DNA of 64,000 nt from Nitrospinaceae bacterium (GTDB lineage: Bacteria; Nitrospinota; Nitrospinia; Nitrospinales; VA-1), in the NCBI GenBank assembly GCA_029261595.1, contig JAJDAZ010000007.1, positions 1-64,000 on the forward strand, given 5' to 3'. The position numbers and the translations under genes were made by a program. The number at the start of each line of letters is the position of its first letter. Within the stretch, counting starts at the first letter, position 1. Below, piece after piece: positions 51,269 through 61,111 of the stretch. The notes beneath the pieces were generated by a model that saw only the letters and a program-made list of their open reading frames with translations, ran no database searches and was not told the origin of the DNA.

Positions 51269-52635
51269 GGAACACCAAACGCATCCACTTTATCGGGATC
51301 GGAGGTTCCGGAATGAGCGGCATCGCTGAAGTCCTCATCACCCAGGGGTTCGAAGTCACCGGCTCGGACAAAGGCCAATCGCGGGTCACCGACCACCTGG
51401 AAAAAATCGGGGCAAAGATCATGTTCAGCCATCATGCAGACAACATCGAAGGAGCCCAGGTTGTGGTCGCCTCCAGCGCCATCGGGGCCGACAACGTCGA
51501 AGCGGCGGCGGCCAGGGAAAAAGCCATTCCGGTGATTCCACGGGCGGAAATGCTGGCGGAGCTGATGCGGATGAAATACGGAATCGCCATTGCCGGAACA
51601 CATGGAAAAACCACGACCACTTCTCTCGTGGCCACGGTACTGGCCGGCGGCGGTCTGGACCCCACCGTGGTCATTGGCGGCAGGATTAAAAGTTTTACCG
51701 GCCTGGCCAAGCTCGGCCAGAGCGAACTTCTGGTGGCGGAAGCGGACGAGAGCGACGGCTCGTTTTTAAGGCTGTCGCCCACATTTGCGGTGGTCACCAC
51801 TCTCGATGAAGAGCATATGGAATATTTTAAGACGCTTGAAAATATAAAAAATGCGTTTTTGACCTTCATCAACAAGACACCCTTCTTTGGCGCGGCCATC
51901 CTTTGTCTGGACGACCCCAATATTCAGTCGCTGATTCCAAAGGTTGAGAAGCGTTACATCACCTATGGTCTGACCACCCAGGCGGATTACACCGCCAGAA
52001 ATATATCGGTGGAAGGTTTAAAAAGCTTTTTCACTGTTTACTTTCAGGGGAAAGAACTGGGAAGAATCAATTCGGGAGCCCTTGGGCAGCACAATGTTTT
52101 GAACACCCTGGCGGCGGTCGCGGTCGGCATGGAATTGAACCTGAAGTTTCCGGTGATCGCCGAATCGCTTAAAGATTTTCGCGGCGTTCAACGGCGATTC
52201 GAAATCGTGCATCAATCCGAAGCTCTGACCCTGGTGGACGATTACGGTCATCATCCGGTGGAAATTCAGGCGACTCTCAAAACCGCCAAGGAAGTCTGGC
52301 CGGACCAGAGATTGATCGCCCTGTTTCAGCCGCACAGATACTCACGCACGCAATCCCAGTTGAAGCAATTCTGTTCCGCATTCAACGATGCGGATCGATT
52401 GATCGTGATGGACATATACCCGGCAGGAGAGGCCCCGATTTCCGGCGTCAACGCCCGGCAGATCGCGGATGGGGCCAAAGAATTTGGCCACAAGCATGTG
52501 GAATATATCGAAAGCAGAGATCAAGTGGTTCCCCATCTGTTAAGCATCCTGAATCCCGGAGACGTGGTGATCACTCTGGGCGCGGGGGATGTGTGGGAAC
52601 TGGGACCAATTTTACTTACAAATATTTCCAATTGA
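51259..52635 (+). CDS. murC: UDP-MurNAc L-alanine ligase MurC
   Basis: A 458-residue enzyme. The start is HFIGIGGSGMSGIAEVL, the P-loop is AGTHGKTTTTSLVATVL, and further marks are EADESDGSFLRLSP, LDEEHMEYF and VDDYGHHPVEIQATL followed by FQPHRYSRT. It begins the stem-peptide assembly by joining L-Ala to UDP-MurNAc. Confidence 0.98.
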   Translation: MFLGNTKRIHFIGIGGSGMSGIAEVLITQGFEVTGSDKGQSRVTDHLEKIGAKIMFSHHADNIEGAQVVVASSAIGADNVEAAAAREKAIPVIPRAEMLAELMRMKYGIAIAGTHGKTTTTSLVATVLAGGGLDPTVVIGGRIKSFTGLAKLGQSELLVAEADESDGSFLRLSPTFAVVTTLDEEHMEYFKTLENIKNAFLTFINKTPFFGAAILCLDDPNIQSLIPKVEKRYITYGLTTQADYTARNISVEGLKSFFTVYFQGKELGRINSGALGQHNVLNTLAAVAVGMELNLKFPVIAESLKDFRGVQRRFEIVHQSEALTLVDDYGHHPVEIQATLKTAKEVWPDQRLIALFQPHRYSRTQSQLKQFCSAFNDADRLIVMDIYPAGEAPISGVNARQIADGAKEFGHKHVEYIESRDQVVPHLLSILNPGDVVITLGAGDVWELGPILLTNISN

Positions 52636-52801
52636 TACAAAACAACAAATCCAGGGAGGATAATTTAATATGTTGAGTGAATCGTGGAAAAGGAAACTGA
52701 TAAACTTTACCCACTCAGGCGTGGAACAGAGGTTTCCCCTCAGAACCCGCCTGGAACTACCTAAAACCGTCCTGGGACGAAAATTACGGCTGAGGAAAAT
52801 C

Positions 52802-53725
52802 ATGACCGATCCTTTCCCATGGTTAACGAAAATCAAAGGCGAAGTGCAACGCGATGAGCTCATGATGGCTCATACCTCCATACGCATTGGCGGACCGGCG
52901 GATTTCTTCATTCTGCCCAAGGACGTCCAGGATTTGCAAACCATCTACAGGCAAAGAGGGGAAACTCCGGTACACGCTCTTGGAGAGGGAACCAACCTCC
53001 TGGTCAAGGATAAGGGAATCCGGGGTATCGTGATTTCCCTTAAAGATAGCTTCAGGTCTATTCATCCCCCGACATTCAAGCAATCGTCCGCAAAGAAAGA
53101 GACAGCCACTTTACGGGTCGGCGCAGGGGTGAAGCTGAGTTACCTGGCAAAGTATGCGGCTCGCTATTCCCTGACGGGGATTGAAAATTTGGTGGGCATC
53201 CCAGGATCTCTCGGAGGAGCGGTGATCATGAACGCCGGAGCGGAAGGAACGGAAATAGGCCCGTTCGTGCGCAGTGTCACCCGCGTCACCGCCATGGGAG
53301 AAGTCGAAGTGTTGACCGCGGAAGAAATCAAATTTTCATATCGAAAGTCCGTTTTCCCATCCGAGGGAGGCATTGTTGTCGAAGCGGAGCTGGAACTCGA
53401 AAAAGGCGACATGGAAATCATTCACAAAACCATGAACAGTCATCTGGCGCAAAGAAGCTCCAAACAACCGCTGACTGTCCCCAATTCCGGGTCGATCTTT
53501 AAAAACCCACCCAACGACAGTGCCGGACGACTGATCGAATCGGCGGGCCTCAAAGGATACAGCATCGGACAGGCCGGAGTTTCCATCAAGCATGCCAATT
53601 TCATCGTCAATAAAGGAGATGCAAATGCGGAGGATGTCCTGGCCCTCATCGCCCATATTCAAACGGTGGTGGAAGAAAAATCCGGCGTCAAACTTGAGCG
53701 GGAAATCGTGGTCATGGGGGGATGA
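52802..53725 (+). CDS. murB: UDP-MurNAc dehydrogenase (enolpyruvylglucosamine reductase) MurB
   Basis: A 307-residue FAD enzyme of the type II (shorter) class. The FAD-binding text is HTSIRIGGPADFFILP and LGEGTNLLVKD, then GIENLVGIPGSLGGAVIMNAG. The catalytic region is SYRKSVFPSEGG and the end is NSGSIFKNPPNDSAGRLIE, KHANFIVN. The ATG at 52802 with GAGG 6 bp upstream gives a family-like N-terminus. An in-frame ATG at 52670, also with a GGGAGG site (10-bp spacing), would add 44 basic residues unlike known MurB starts. Confidence 0.94.
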   Translation: MTDPFPWLTKIKGEVQRDELMMAHTSIRIGGPADFFILPKDVQDLQTIYRQRGETPVHALGEGTNLLVKDKGIRGIVISLKDSFRSIHPPTFKQSSAKKETATLRVGAGVKLSYLAKYAARYSLTGIENLVGIPGSLGGAVIMNAGAEGTEIGPFVRSVTRVTAMGEVEVLTAEEIKFSYRKSVFPSEGGIVVEAELELEKGDMEIIHKTMNSHLAQRSSKQPLTVPNSGSIFKNPPNDSAGRLIESAGLKGYSIGQAGVSIKHANFIVNKGDANAEDVLALIAHIQTVVEEKSGVKLEREIVVMGG

Positions 53726-53887
53726 AATCATTTTATGGAAGGATTTTTATTCGGCCCTTTGGAAAACAAAATTGGTAACCCATGTTTAACAGGTCCGTAA
53801 TCAAAGGTACCCCTCCTTCCTTTGTCTCCGATCTTTTGGCCGAAGGCCGGAGGCGGACCTTGTTGAATCATTAACCGGAAAAAGCTT

Positions 53888-54808
53888 TTGACCCAAAATT
53901 TAAAAGGCAAAAGGATCGGCGTTCTGATGGGAGGGCTTTCTCCTGAAAGGGAAGTTTCCCTGACCACCGGGAAAGCGGTGTTCGAGGCGATAAAAAAAAA
54001 CGGGCTGGACGTGGTCGCCCTCGATGTGGACCGTAAAATCGCCCTCACCCTGGAAACGAGCAACATCGATATCGCCTTCATCGCGCTTCACGGCACCTAT
54101 GGCGAAGACGGGACCATTCAGGGGATTCTGGAATATGCAAAAATTCCCTACACCGGGGCGGGCGTGCTGGGCAGTTCCATCGCCTACGACAAGGTGAAAT
54201 CGAAAGAAATTTTTAAATACAATCATATTCCTTCAGCGGATTATCAGGTGTTCTACAGAAGCCAAGATATTAACACGCCCCGGACTCTGGATTTGCCCGT
54301 AGTGGTCAAACCGTCCACTCAGGGGTCCAGCATTGGCATCTCCATTGTGAAAAAGGAGAGCGAGTGGCCCAAGGCTTTGAAACTGGCGTTCAAATATTCC
54401 GAGGAAGTTCTGGTAGAAAAATTTATTGCGGGGCGTCTGCTGGCCATCGGAATGAACGGAGAACAACCCTTCCCTATCGTTCATATCAAGCCGAAATCGG
54501 AATTTTATGATTATGAGTCCAAATACACGCAAGGAAAAACCGACTACATCTGCCCGGCGGAATTGAGCGCCGAGGAAAAGTCCAGTTGCGAAAACGCCGC
54601 CATCCAGGTGGTGCGCGCCCTCAAGAGTCGGGGCATTCCAAGGGTGGACGTCATCCTCGACGATCGGGGAACGCCCTATATTTTAGAGATAAACACCATT
54701 CCGGGAATGACCCCCATCAGCCTTTTGCCGATGGCGGCGAAGCAGGCAGGAATGAGTTTTGACGAACTGGTGATGGAAATTTTAAAAACCGCTCAATTGG
54801 ATCAATAA
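53888..54808 (+). CDS. ddl: D-alanine--D-alanine ligase
   Basis: A 306-residue ATP-grasp enzyme. The start is KRIGVLMGGLSPEREVSL, followed by FIALHGTYGEDGTIQGILE, the ATP-grasp loop PVVVKPSTQGSSIGISIV and the C-terminal RVDVILDDRGTPYILEINTI with PGMTPISLLP. It makes the D-Ala-D-Ala dipeptide used by MurF. The start is TTG at 53888; the reading frame has no ATG before the family core. The 162-bp gap from murB contains no gene. Confidence 0.96.
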   Translation: MTQNLKGKRIGVLMGGLSPEREVSLTTGKAVFEAIKKNGLDVVALDVDRKIALTLETSNIDIAFIALHGTYGEDGTIQGILEYAKIPYTGAGVLGSSIAYDKVKSKEIFKYNHIPSADYQVFYRSQDINTPRTLDLPVVVKPSTQGSSIGISIVKKESEWPKALKLAFKYSEEVLVEKFIAGRLLAIGMNGEQPFPIVHIKPKSEFYDYESKYTQGKTDYICPAELSAEEKSSCENAAIQVVRALKSRGIPRVDVILDDRGTPYILEINTIPGMTPISLLPMAAKQAGMSFDELVMEILKTAQLDQ

Positions 54809-54817
54809 AAATTTTCT

Positions 54818-55702
54818 ATGACTTACGCCATTGCGGAACCCAAAAAATCCGGCTCCTCCTGGAGAGTGTTGCGTCTGCAAAAACGCAATAAGCGGAAAAA
54901 AGTCGGGAAAGCCCGTGCGACACGGGAGGATTCCAGCTTATTTTTGACCGTGTCCGCCATTGCAAAAACCGCACTGGAGTGGTTCACTAAACTCCTGCTG
55001 GCAAGCGCCGTGTTGTATGCAGGTTACCAGGGATATCAGTTTGTCACCACCTCTCCTCAGTTTGATGTCTCCCAGGTGACTCTCACCGGAAACCAGACGT
55101 TGCCTGAGAAAGAACTGCATGGATGGCTGGGCTCCGTCACCGGGGAAAATATTTTTTTGCTGAACCTTGGAGGCCTGTCCACCCGGCTGGCTAGGCACCC
55201 CTGGATTCAATCCGTCTCGGTGAGGAAGGTTTTTCCGCGGACCATTGTGGTCGATGTGACAGAGAGAAAACCCTATGCCAGGATCAAGCTGGATCAGGTT
55301 TATGTGATGGACAACTTCGGGGTTCTGCTATCGCTTGAAACACCCGATTACCGTCATCTGCCTTTGATCATCCAGCCCTGGTCGGGAGAAAAAACCGCCC
55401 TGGGTGAAAACGCCGCTCTGGAGGGAGTGATCGAGAGTCTGCAAACCATGCATTACCTAAACAAAATGTCATTTTTTGCCGACAATCCTATCAAAACGTC
55501 TGACATCGATGATTTTTCCCGTGTCACGTTCACGACCGAGAATGACCGACTAAAAATTTTCATGGGTCTTGAAACCATCAAGCAGGATTTTAAGGATTTC
55601 CTGATTGTTCGGGACACTCTGGCAAAGAATAAAAGCAACATCGAGCATATTGATTTATCTTTTGAAGATAAAATTGTGGTTAAACAGAAAGCGCTGTCCT
55701 AA
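54818..55702 (+). CDS. ftsQ: Cell division protein FtsQ
   Basis: A 294-residue bitopic protein with a basic cytosolic N-terminus (about 1-45), a membrane helix (about 53-72, WFTKLLLASAVLYAGYQGYQ) and a periplasmic POTRA domain (FDVSQVTLTGNQTLPEKELH). The beta domain carries the RKVFPRTIVVDVTERKPYAR motif. FtsQ joins the FtsBL complex and later divisome proteins. It lies 9 bp after ddl and 49 bp before ftsA. Confidence 0.92.
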   Translation: MTYAIAEPKKSGSSWRVLRLQKRNKRKKVGKARATREDSSLFLTVSAIAKTALEWFTKLLLASAVLYAGYQGYQFVTTSPQFDVSQVTLTGNQTLPEKELHGWLGSVTGENIFLLNLGGLSTRLARHPWIQSVSVRKVFPRTIVVDVTERKPYARIKLDQVYVMDNFGVLLSLETPDYRHLPLIIQPWSGEKTALGENAALEGVIESLQTMHYLNKMSFFADNPIKTSDIDDFSRVTFTTENDRLKIFMGLETIKQDFKDFLIVRDTLAKNKSNIEHIDLSFEDKIVVKQKALS

Positions 55703-55751
55703 AGCGCGGAGAACTAATAAGCGATGCCAAAAAAATTGAGGAAAGATTTCC

Positions 55752-56984
55752 ATGTCCAAAAAAAATGATCACATTGTCGGACTGGACATAGGAACCACCA
55801 AGATCTGCTGCATTATCGGTGAAAGAACCCCAGAAGGCGGTATCGACATCATCGGTCTCGGCCAACACCCGTCCCGGGGCCTCAGGAAGGGAGTTGTGGT
55901 CAACATCGACAGCACGGTGGAGTCCATTAAAGGCGCCGTGGAAGAAGCGGAGATGATGGCCGGTTGCGAAATCGAATCTGTTTTCGTGGGAATCGCCGGG
56001 GGGCACATTAATAGTCTAAACAGTCATGGGATAATTGCCGTAAAGGGAAAAGAAGTTATTGAGAAGGATGTTGAACGCGTGATTGAAGCCGCCAAAGCCA
56101 TCGCCATTCCGCTCGACCGTGAGGTCATTCATGTCCTGCCGCAGGAATATGTGGTGGACAACCAGGATGGCATTAAGGACCCGTTGGGAATGGCGGGAGT
56201 TCGCCTGGAAGCCAAGGTGCATATTGTCACCGCGGCGGTGACTTCGGCGCAAAACATCGTGAAATGTGTCAACAAGGCCGGGCTGGACGTGCAGGACATC
56301 GTTCTTGAGCAACTGGCGTCCAGTGAATCGGTTCTTTCCTCCGATGAAAAAGAACTCGGCGTCGCCATGATCGATATCGGCGGGGGGACCTCGGACATGG
56401 CGATTTTTTTTCAGGGCGCCATCAAACACACGGCGGTCCTCACCATTGCCGGGTCGCAAATGACCAACGACATTGCTATTGGCCTGCGCACGCCGAATAC
56501 CGAGGCGGAAGCAATCAAGCATGCTTATGGATGCGCTTTTTCTCCCCTGGTGAGAGCCGATGAAACCATTGAGGTGTCCAGTGTGGGAGGACGCGAACCC
56601 AAGACGGTTTCCCGCCAGATTTTGAGTGAGATCATTGAAGCACGGTCGAAGGAAATGTTTGACATGCTGGATATGGAACTGACCAACTCCGGTTACCGGG
56701 ACATCATCACGTCGGGCATCGTGCTGACCGGCGGCGCATCTGCGATGGAAGGAATCGCCGACCTTGCGGAAAGCGTTTTCCAGTGCCCGGTCAGAGTCGG
56801 CACACCCATCGGCCTGGGGGGGCTCATTGATGTGGTGAACAATCCCATGTACGCCACAAGTACGGGTCTGATTCAATATGGATTGAGAGTCGATAAGCTA
56901 GGAAAAACTCGCCAACTCCAGGGGCGAAACATGTTTGAAAAAATTTTCAGCCGCATGAGGGACTGGGCGGAAGAATTCTTTTAA
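55752..56984 (+). CDS. ftsA: Cell division protein FtsA
   Basis: A 410-residue actin-like protein. The phosphate 1 loop is [15 protein letters not shown], the SHS2 (1C) domain contains [20 protein letters not shown], and phosphate 2 is [32 protein letters not shown] marks the adenosine region. The C-terminus [17 protein letters not shown] is the amphipathic membrane-targeting helix. FtsA anchors FtsZ to the membrane. GAGG precedes the ATG by about 10 bp. It lies 14 bp before ftsZ. Confidence 0.98.
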   Translation: MSKKNDHIVGLDIGTTKICCIIGERTPEGGIDIIGLGQHPSRGLRKGVVVNIDSTVESIKGAVEEAEMMAGCEIESVFVGIAGGHINSLNSHGIIAVKGKEVIEKDVERVIEAAKAIAIPLDREVIHVLPQEYVVDNQDGIKDPLGMAGVRLEAKVHIVTAAVTSAQNIVKCVNKAGLDVQDIVLEQLASSESVLSSDEKELGVAMIDIGGGTSDMAIFFQGAIKHTAVLTIAGSQMTNDIAIGLRTPNTEAEAIKHAYGCAFSPLVRADETIEVSSVGGREPKTVSRQILSEIIEARSKEMFDMLDMELTNSGYRDIITSGIVLTGGASAMEGIADLAESVFQCPVRVGTPIGLGGLIDVVNNPMYATSTGLIQYGLRVDKLGKTRQLQGRNMFEKIFSRMRDWAEEFF

Positions 56985-56998
56985 AGAAGGAGGATGAA

Positions 56999-58162
56999 AT
57001 GGGCTTGATCGAGTTTGATAATAATGTCGAATATTCCGCCAAAATAAAAGTTGTTGGCGTTGGTGGCGGCGGGACCAATGCCGTGACCTCTATGGTAAAA
57101 GACCGAATACGCGGTGTGGATTTCAGCGTCGCCAATACAGATATTCAATCGCTGGACTCCTGCGAATGCCCCGACAAAATCCATATCGGGACAGAATTGA
57201 CCCGAGGACTGGGAGCCGGATCCAATCCTGATATCGGGAAAAGAGCGGCTGAGGAAAGCGAGAGTCAGATTCGGGATGCCCTGCAGGGGGCAGATATGGT
57301 GTTCATCACCGCCGGAATGGGCGGAGGAACGGGCACTGGCGCGGCCCCCATCATTTCTCGAATCGCCAGGGAAGTGGGCGCTCTGACCGTCGGCGTGGTG
57401 ACCAAACCCTTTCAGTTCGAAGGCCGGAAACGTGCGGCGCAGGCCGAAGCCGGAATTCAGGAATTGAAAAACTCCGTCGACACCCTGATCGTGATCCCCA
57501 ATCAAAAATTGCTCAGTTTTGTCGGAAAGGATACCTCTTTCACCGGCGCGTTCGCTCTGGTGGATGATATCCTCAAACAAGCGGTCTGCAGTATTTCCGA
57601 CCTCATCGTGGTGCCGGGCCTGATCAATCTGGATTTCGCCGATGTGAAGGCCATCATGGGCAATATGGGCAAAGCCCTCATGGGCAGTGGCATGGCCTCT
57701 GGAGACAGCCGGGCGGTGGAAGCGGCGCAAAAAGCCATTTCCAGTCCCTTGCTGGACGAAGCCACCGTAGACGGAGCGCGGGGAATCCTCATCAATATCA
57801 CCGGCGGGGAAGACCTTGGCCTGCTGGAAGTGAACGAAGCCTCCATGCTGGTGCAGAAAAATGCCCATGCGGACGCACACATCATTTTTGGCGCCGTCAT
57901 CGACCCCAATATGGAAGGTAAGATGCGGGTAACGGTCATCGCCACCGGGTTTGAGGAAAACAAAACCCAGCAAAACAAGCCGCGCCTGTTACCGATAGAA
58001 AATATCAAGAAGGAAGAAGCGCTAAAAGACGGCACCACGGGTCAGCCAACCTTCACGCACCTGAAAACTCTGGCATCTGCGATCAAAGAGGAAAACCCGG
58101 AGTTCGAGGAAATGTCGATGGACTATGATGTCCCGACATTTTTAAGAAAACACGCGGACTGA
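56999..58162 (+). CDS. ftsZ: Cell division GTPase FtsZ
   Basis: A 387-residue tubulin homologue. The N-terminal [16 protein letters not shown] is followed by the GTP signature [16 protein letters not shown] and the T7 loop [16 protein letters not shown] variable linker leads to the conserved C-terminal peptide [11 protein letters not shown] that binds FtsA and other partners. AAGGAGG lies 5 bp before the ATG, the strongest ribosome site in the cluster, in line with the high FtsZ levels needed. It is the last gene of the dcw cluster. Confidence 0.99.
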   Translation: MGLIEFDNNVEYSAKIKVVGVGGGGTNAVTSMVKDRIRGVDFSVANTDIQSLDSCECPDKIHIGTELTRGLGAGSNPDIGKRAAEESESQIRDALQGADMVFITAGMGGGTGTGAAPIISRIAREVGALTVGVVTKPFQFEGRKRAAQAEAGIQELKNSVDTLIVIPNQKLLSFVGKDTSFTGAFALVDDILKQAVCSISDLIVVPGLINLDFADVKAIMGNMGKALMGSGMASGDSRAVEAAQKAISSPLLDEATVDGARGILINITGGEDLGLLEVNEASMLVQKNAHADAHIIFGAVIDPNMEGKMRVTVIATGFEENKTQQNKPRLLPIENIKKEEALKDGTTGQPTFTHLKTLASAIKEENPEFEEMSMDYDVPTFLRKHAD

Positions 58163-58184
58163 AGCCGCCCCTTGAATAAATTCA

Positions 58185-58221
58185 TTTTCGTCCCCTGCCC
58201 TTAATCGGGTGGGGACGAAAA
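58185..58221. terminator. Hairpin ending the dcw cluster
   Basis: Perfect 11-bp stem TTTTCGTCCCC/GGGGACGAAAA with a 15-nt loop, 22 bp after the ftsZ stop and 45 bp from the convergent DUF547 stop. There is no long T-run beyond the stem, though the stem's own terminal bases are A/T-rich on both strands. Confidence 0.65.
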
Positions 58222-58265
58222 CTGCATCACCTGCAATTCCATTCTCTCGCCAAGGATCAAACCCT

Positions 58266-59042
58266 CTACTCGTTCAGATCCCAGTTGTAATCCAGGTATT
58301 TTAATTTTCTGCCGAAATCCTTGAGGCTCTTTTGCTGGGCGGGAGCAGCATATTTGATGAGAAACGCGGTCACCCCCCCCTGCGATTCAAAATCGTCATC
58401 GAACCATTTAAAAATCGAGGAAACATAGACTCGCTTTTTCCTCGCGTCGACCTTCAATCCCTTACCGGTATTTTCGAGGAACTTTTTGGTCTGATCGTCC
58501 AACTGCTCGTTGAGCCGCTCGGCTGTGAAGGCCTCTTTTCTGAGGTCGGGACAACTCACGGAAGCGCAGACGATGGCCACATGAATTCGGGGCTCGCCCA
58601 TTTTTCTGAGAATTTCATGTTCGACATCATTCAGGCTGCGCTCCTCCCCGGCCACCACTCCCGCCGGGCGCTTCCAGACCGACTTTAACAGACTGCCAAC
58701 GTCCTTGATACTTTTCACCGGGTAATTATCCACCACCACCTTCACCGCCAGAATATTGTAAGTATTGATCCAGAAAGATAATTTTTCCTCTTTGGTCTTT
58801 AAATCGTCCAGTGAGGCGGTTTTTAGCCTTTCCACAACTTTTGTGAATTCAGGGTTTCCTTTCAGTGCCTTATATGCCACTGTATTGAGGACGACTCCAT
58901 CTCTTGTGGCCGTACCCACATGTTTTTTGAGCAGGGCATCCCATCCAGAAAAATCAAAGGCCCCGGCCAGGGAAACACTTCCAGGCATTAATAACCAGAT
59001 CATTGCAAAGAAAGTAAAGACTCGCATTTTTGTTTTAAACAT
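58266..59042 (-). CDS. Exported DUF547 protein
   Basis: A 258-residue protein with a signal peptide (MFKTKMRVFTFFAMIWLLMP, cut near SLAGA). The DUF547 domain is recognised by EKLSFWINTYNILAVKVVVD, SLNDVEHEILRK, EPRIHVAIVCASVSCPDLR and SSIFKWFDDDFE. DUF547 proteins are common periplasmic proteins of unknown function. The conserved Cys-containing CASVSCP and the His in DVEHEIL suggest a thiol-hydrolase-like site, unproven. The ATG at 59042 has AGGAG just upstream. A second one at 59057 is possible. It is a single gene. Confidence 0.88.
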   Translation of the reverse strand: MFKTKMRVFTFFAMIWLLMPGSVSLAGAFDFSGWDALLKKHVGTATRDGVVLNTVAYKALKGNPEFTKVVERLKTASLDDLKTKEEKLSFWINTYNILAVKVVVDNYPVKSIKDVGSLLKSVWKRPAGVVAGEERSLNDVEHEILRKMGEPRIHVAIVCASVSCPDLRKEAFTAERLNEQLDDQTKKFLENTGKGLKVDARKKRVYVSSIFKWFDDDFESQGGVTAFLIKYAAPAQQKSLKDFGRKLKYLDYNWDLNE

Positions 59043-59313
59043 GACGCTCCTCATCACTCTATTTAATCCACCCGCCTTCCAGGGAAGGCCTTAATTTTGA
59101 CAACGTTAGTAACCATTCTCGAGGGTTTAGTATACTTGCGCCCTCAACCCTTACAAAAATTTCCCCGATAAGAAACAGGTTGGGGTCAACTCATTTGTAA
59201 CCCGTTTATCAACAATATACGACACAATATTGTTTTTATTATATTCTTTAAAAATTGCGGGGACCCTGAAACAATAAATTTAAAAAATCACCGTTTTGCA
59301 CTAGAATAAAACT

Positions 59314-60237
59314 ATGGGCAATTTATTCAAAAATATGTTCGCGAAACCGGACAGGAAGTATCCCTCCTACCTGGCCTGGACAGATGCTGACCCCAGGAAC
59401 TTGTTGTATATTTCCGATCTGGACGGGACCCTGCTTTCTTCATCTGGCAGCATTTCCACAGATTCCATCCAGCGGCTCAATCGTCTGATCGACTGCGGTC
59501 TGAAATTCACCATTGCCACCGCGCGGAATTACGACTCCGCCCACCCCATTCTCAAGGGGCTGAACCTGAAAATCCCAGCGATTCTGTTCAACGGCGTTTA
59601 TCTCACGGAATTTAAAACCGGGCAGAATGTTTTTCTCGCCGATTTTATCACCCAGGAAGTGGTGAAGGACATGTTAAAGATGGTCACGCCCAGGGGGCTT
59701 CACCCTTTTATCTATTCTTACGTGGCCAATGGGGAAAAGCACCGGGTCTCCTACCGCAAAGCGACCAATCCGGGGGCGGAAACATACCTGGCCAGCCTGG
59801 AAGGCGATAAAAGATTACGCAAGGTGGACGATTTCAGCTTTACTGAAGATGAAAGGGTTTCCGGGTTTCTTCTGATAAACAAAAAGAAAGCTCTCAATTC
59901 CACCTTTCAGGAGTTAAAAAAGAAATTCCCGGATGAAATCAGCCTATACTTTGCAGAGGATGTTTCCCGCAAGGGTTATTACTGGCTCCAGGCTTATCAT
60001 CGGGAAGCCAATAAGGCCCATATGATAAAAATACTGGCGCAGTATTTAAGGCTCCCACTTAAAAACGTGGTGGTCTTTGGAGACTATATGAACGACCTTG
60101 GCATGTTCCAAATTGCCGGACGCGCCATAGCCATGTCCAATGCCATACCGGAAGTCAAAAGAGCCGCCCACGAAATCATCGGCTCCAATGACAATGGAGC
60201 GGTCATCGAATATCTGGAATCCCTTGGGTTTTCCTGA
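59314..60237 (+). CDS. Cof-type HAD-IIB phosphatase
   Basis: A 307-residue hydrolase. Motif I is ISDLDGTLLSS with both Asp residues, motif II is TIATAR, the type IIB cap lies at about 110-225, and motif III/IV is KAHMIKILAQYLRL with VVVFGDYMNDLGMFQIAG. Such enzymes remove phosphate from sugar phosphates, FMN or similar small molecules. An N-terminal extension of about 28 residues with KPDRKYPSYLAWTDADPRNL precedes the core. The substrate is unknown. Confidence 0.92.
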   Translation: MGNLFKNMFAKPDRKYPSYLAWTDADPRNLLYISDLDGTLLSSSGSISTDSIQRLNRLIDCGLKFTIATARNYDSAHPILKGLNLKIPAILFNGVYLTEFKTGQNVFLADFITQEVVKDMLKMVTPRGLHPFIYSYVANGEKHRVSYRKATNPGAETYLASLEGDKRLRKVDDFSFTEDERVSGFLLINKKKALNSTFQELKKKFPDEISLYFAEDVSRKGYYWLQAYHREANKAHMIKILAQYLRLPLKNVVVFGDYMNDLGMFQIAGRAIAMSNAIPEVKRAAHEIIGSNDNGAVIEYLESLGFS

Positions 60238-60346
60238 GGGTTCATTTAACATTAAGGTTTAACTTTTAAAGTTTCAGATCAAGGCGCATGAGTTAAAGGA
60301 AGAACTCATTGCCCGGAATCATCGAACCAGGAAAGAAGCATAAATA

Positions 60347-60946
60347 ATGGCAGATACTGAAAATCCCCAAGAACCAGAAAAAACCATTTTCCAAAGAGAC
60401 AAAACCGCTAAAGAACCCGCCCAACCCGCGGACGCTCCCAAAACCCCCGTTCGCCCCAAAATCAAACCAAAAAAGGCCTTCGTGGCTAAAAAGGCGGTCC
60501 TGAAAACCGACAAGCCCATGGAGCACAGGGTGCGTCACATACGCTTGTCGTCGATGGATGCGGCCCAGCTGATCTGGCAGACTCTTGTCGACTTTCAGAA
60601 AGAACTGGCCGACATGCCGGTGGATGATCCGGATAAGGAATTCCACGACCGGATAAAGTTAGAGAAATTTTTCACCAAGCTGGCAAAAAAATACAGCAAC
60701 TGTTCCACCAAGGGGCTGGGAGGCGAGCTGGGATGGATTTACAAGGGAATGAAAATCACCGATGCGATCCTGACTGAGGACCTGGTGGATACGATTATGG
60801 CAACCAAAAGCTATATCGTCCCGGAACCCATTAAGAGTAAACTGGGGATTCACCTGATTCTGACCTGCGAAAGCCAGATTTACGAACCAAGAGTAAAAGA
60901 AAGCTCCGAGCAAAAACCCAAGTCCATTCCCGGCGTGCCGAACTGA
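60347..60946 (+). CDS. Cytosolic parvulin-like protein with disordered N-terminus
   Basis: A 199-residue protein. Residues 1-60 are Pro/Lys-rich and probably disordered (PRPKIKPKKAFVAKKA-type text). Residues 62-185 resemble a PpiC/parvulin rotamase domain: VRHIRLSSMDAAQLIWQTLV matches the first strand and helix, KKYSNCSTKGLGGELGWIYK matches the conserved S-x-C-x-S-x2-GG-x-LGW loop, and PIKSKLGIHLILTCE matches the final P-x-x-T-x-x-G-x-HI-x-x-v strand. There is no signal peptide or membrane helix, unlike most bacterial parvulins. It could act in the cytosol. It lies 109 bp after the HAD gene. Confidence 0.78.
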   Translation: MADTENPQEPEKTIFQRDKTAKEPAQPADAPKTPVRPKIKPKKAFVAKKAVLKTDKPMEHRVRHIRLSSMDAAQLIWQTLVDFQKELADMPVDDPDKEFHDRIKLEKFFTKLAKKYSNCSTKGLGGELGWIYKGMKITDAILTEDLVDTIMATKSYIVPEPIKSKLGIHLILTCESQIYEPRVKESSEQKPKSIPGVPN

Positions 60947-61111
60947 CTCCTTCGCGGAGGGCGAATCTGCTCACGCCGTGCAACATTTCTTGGCTTGAGT
61001 CAGAACTTTATCAAATTAATATTGATTTGTAGCTGACTGAATCCTGCCTCGCGCAAAATTTCTTGTCTGGAAATTTTATGCATAGATTCTATTGGGCCAG
61101 CGTCACGCGGA

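Noticed and set aside
53726-53887. Possible small gene between murB and ddl
   Set aside because: No frame has both a start signal and a protein-like composition. It appears to be plain spacer.
56016-57973. Long antisense open frames (286 and 330 codons) opposite ftsA and ftsZ
   Set aside because: Both are mirror images of highly conserved genes, and neither has a ribosome site or motif.
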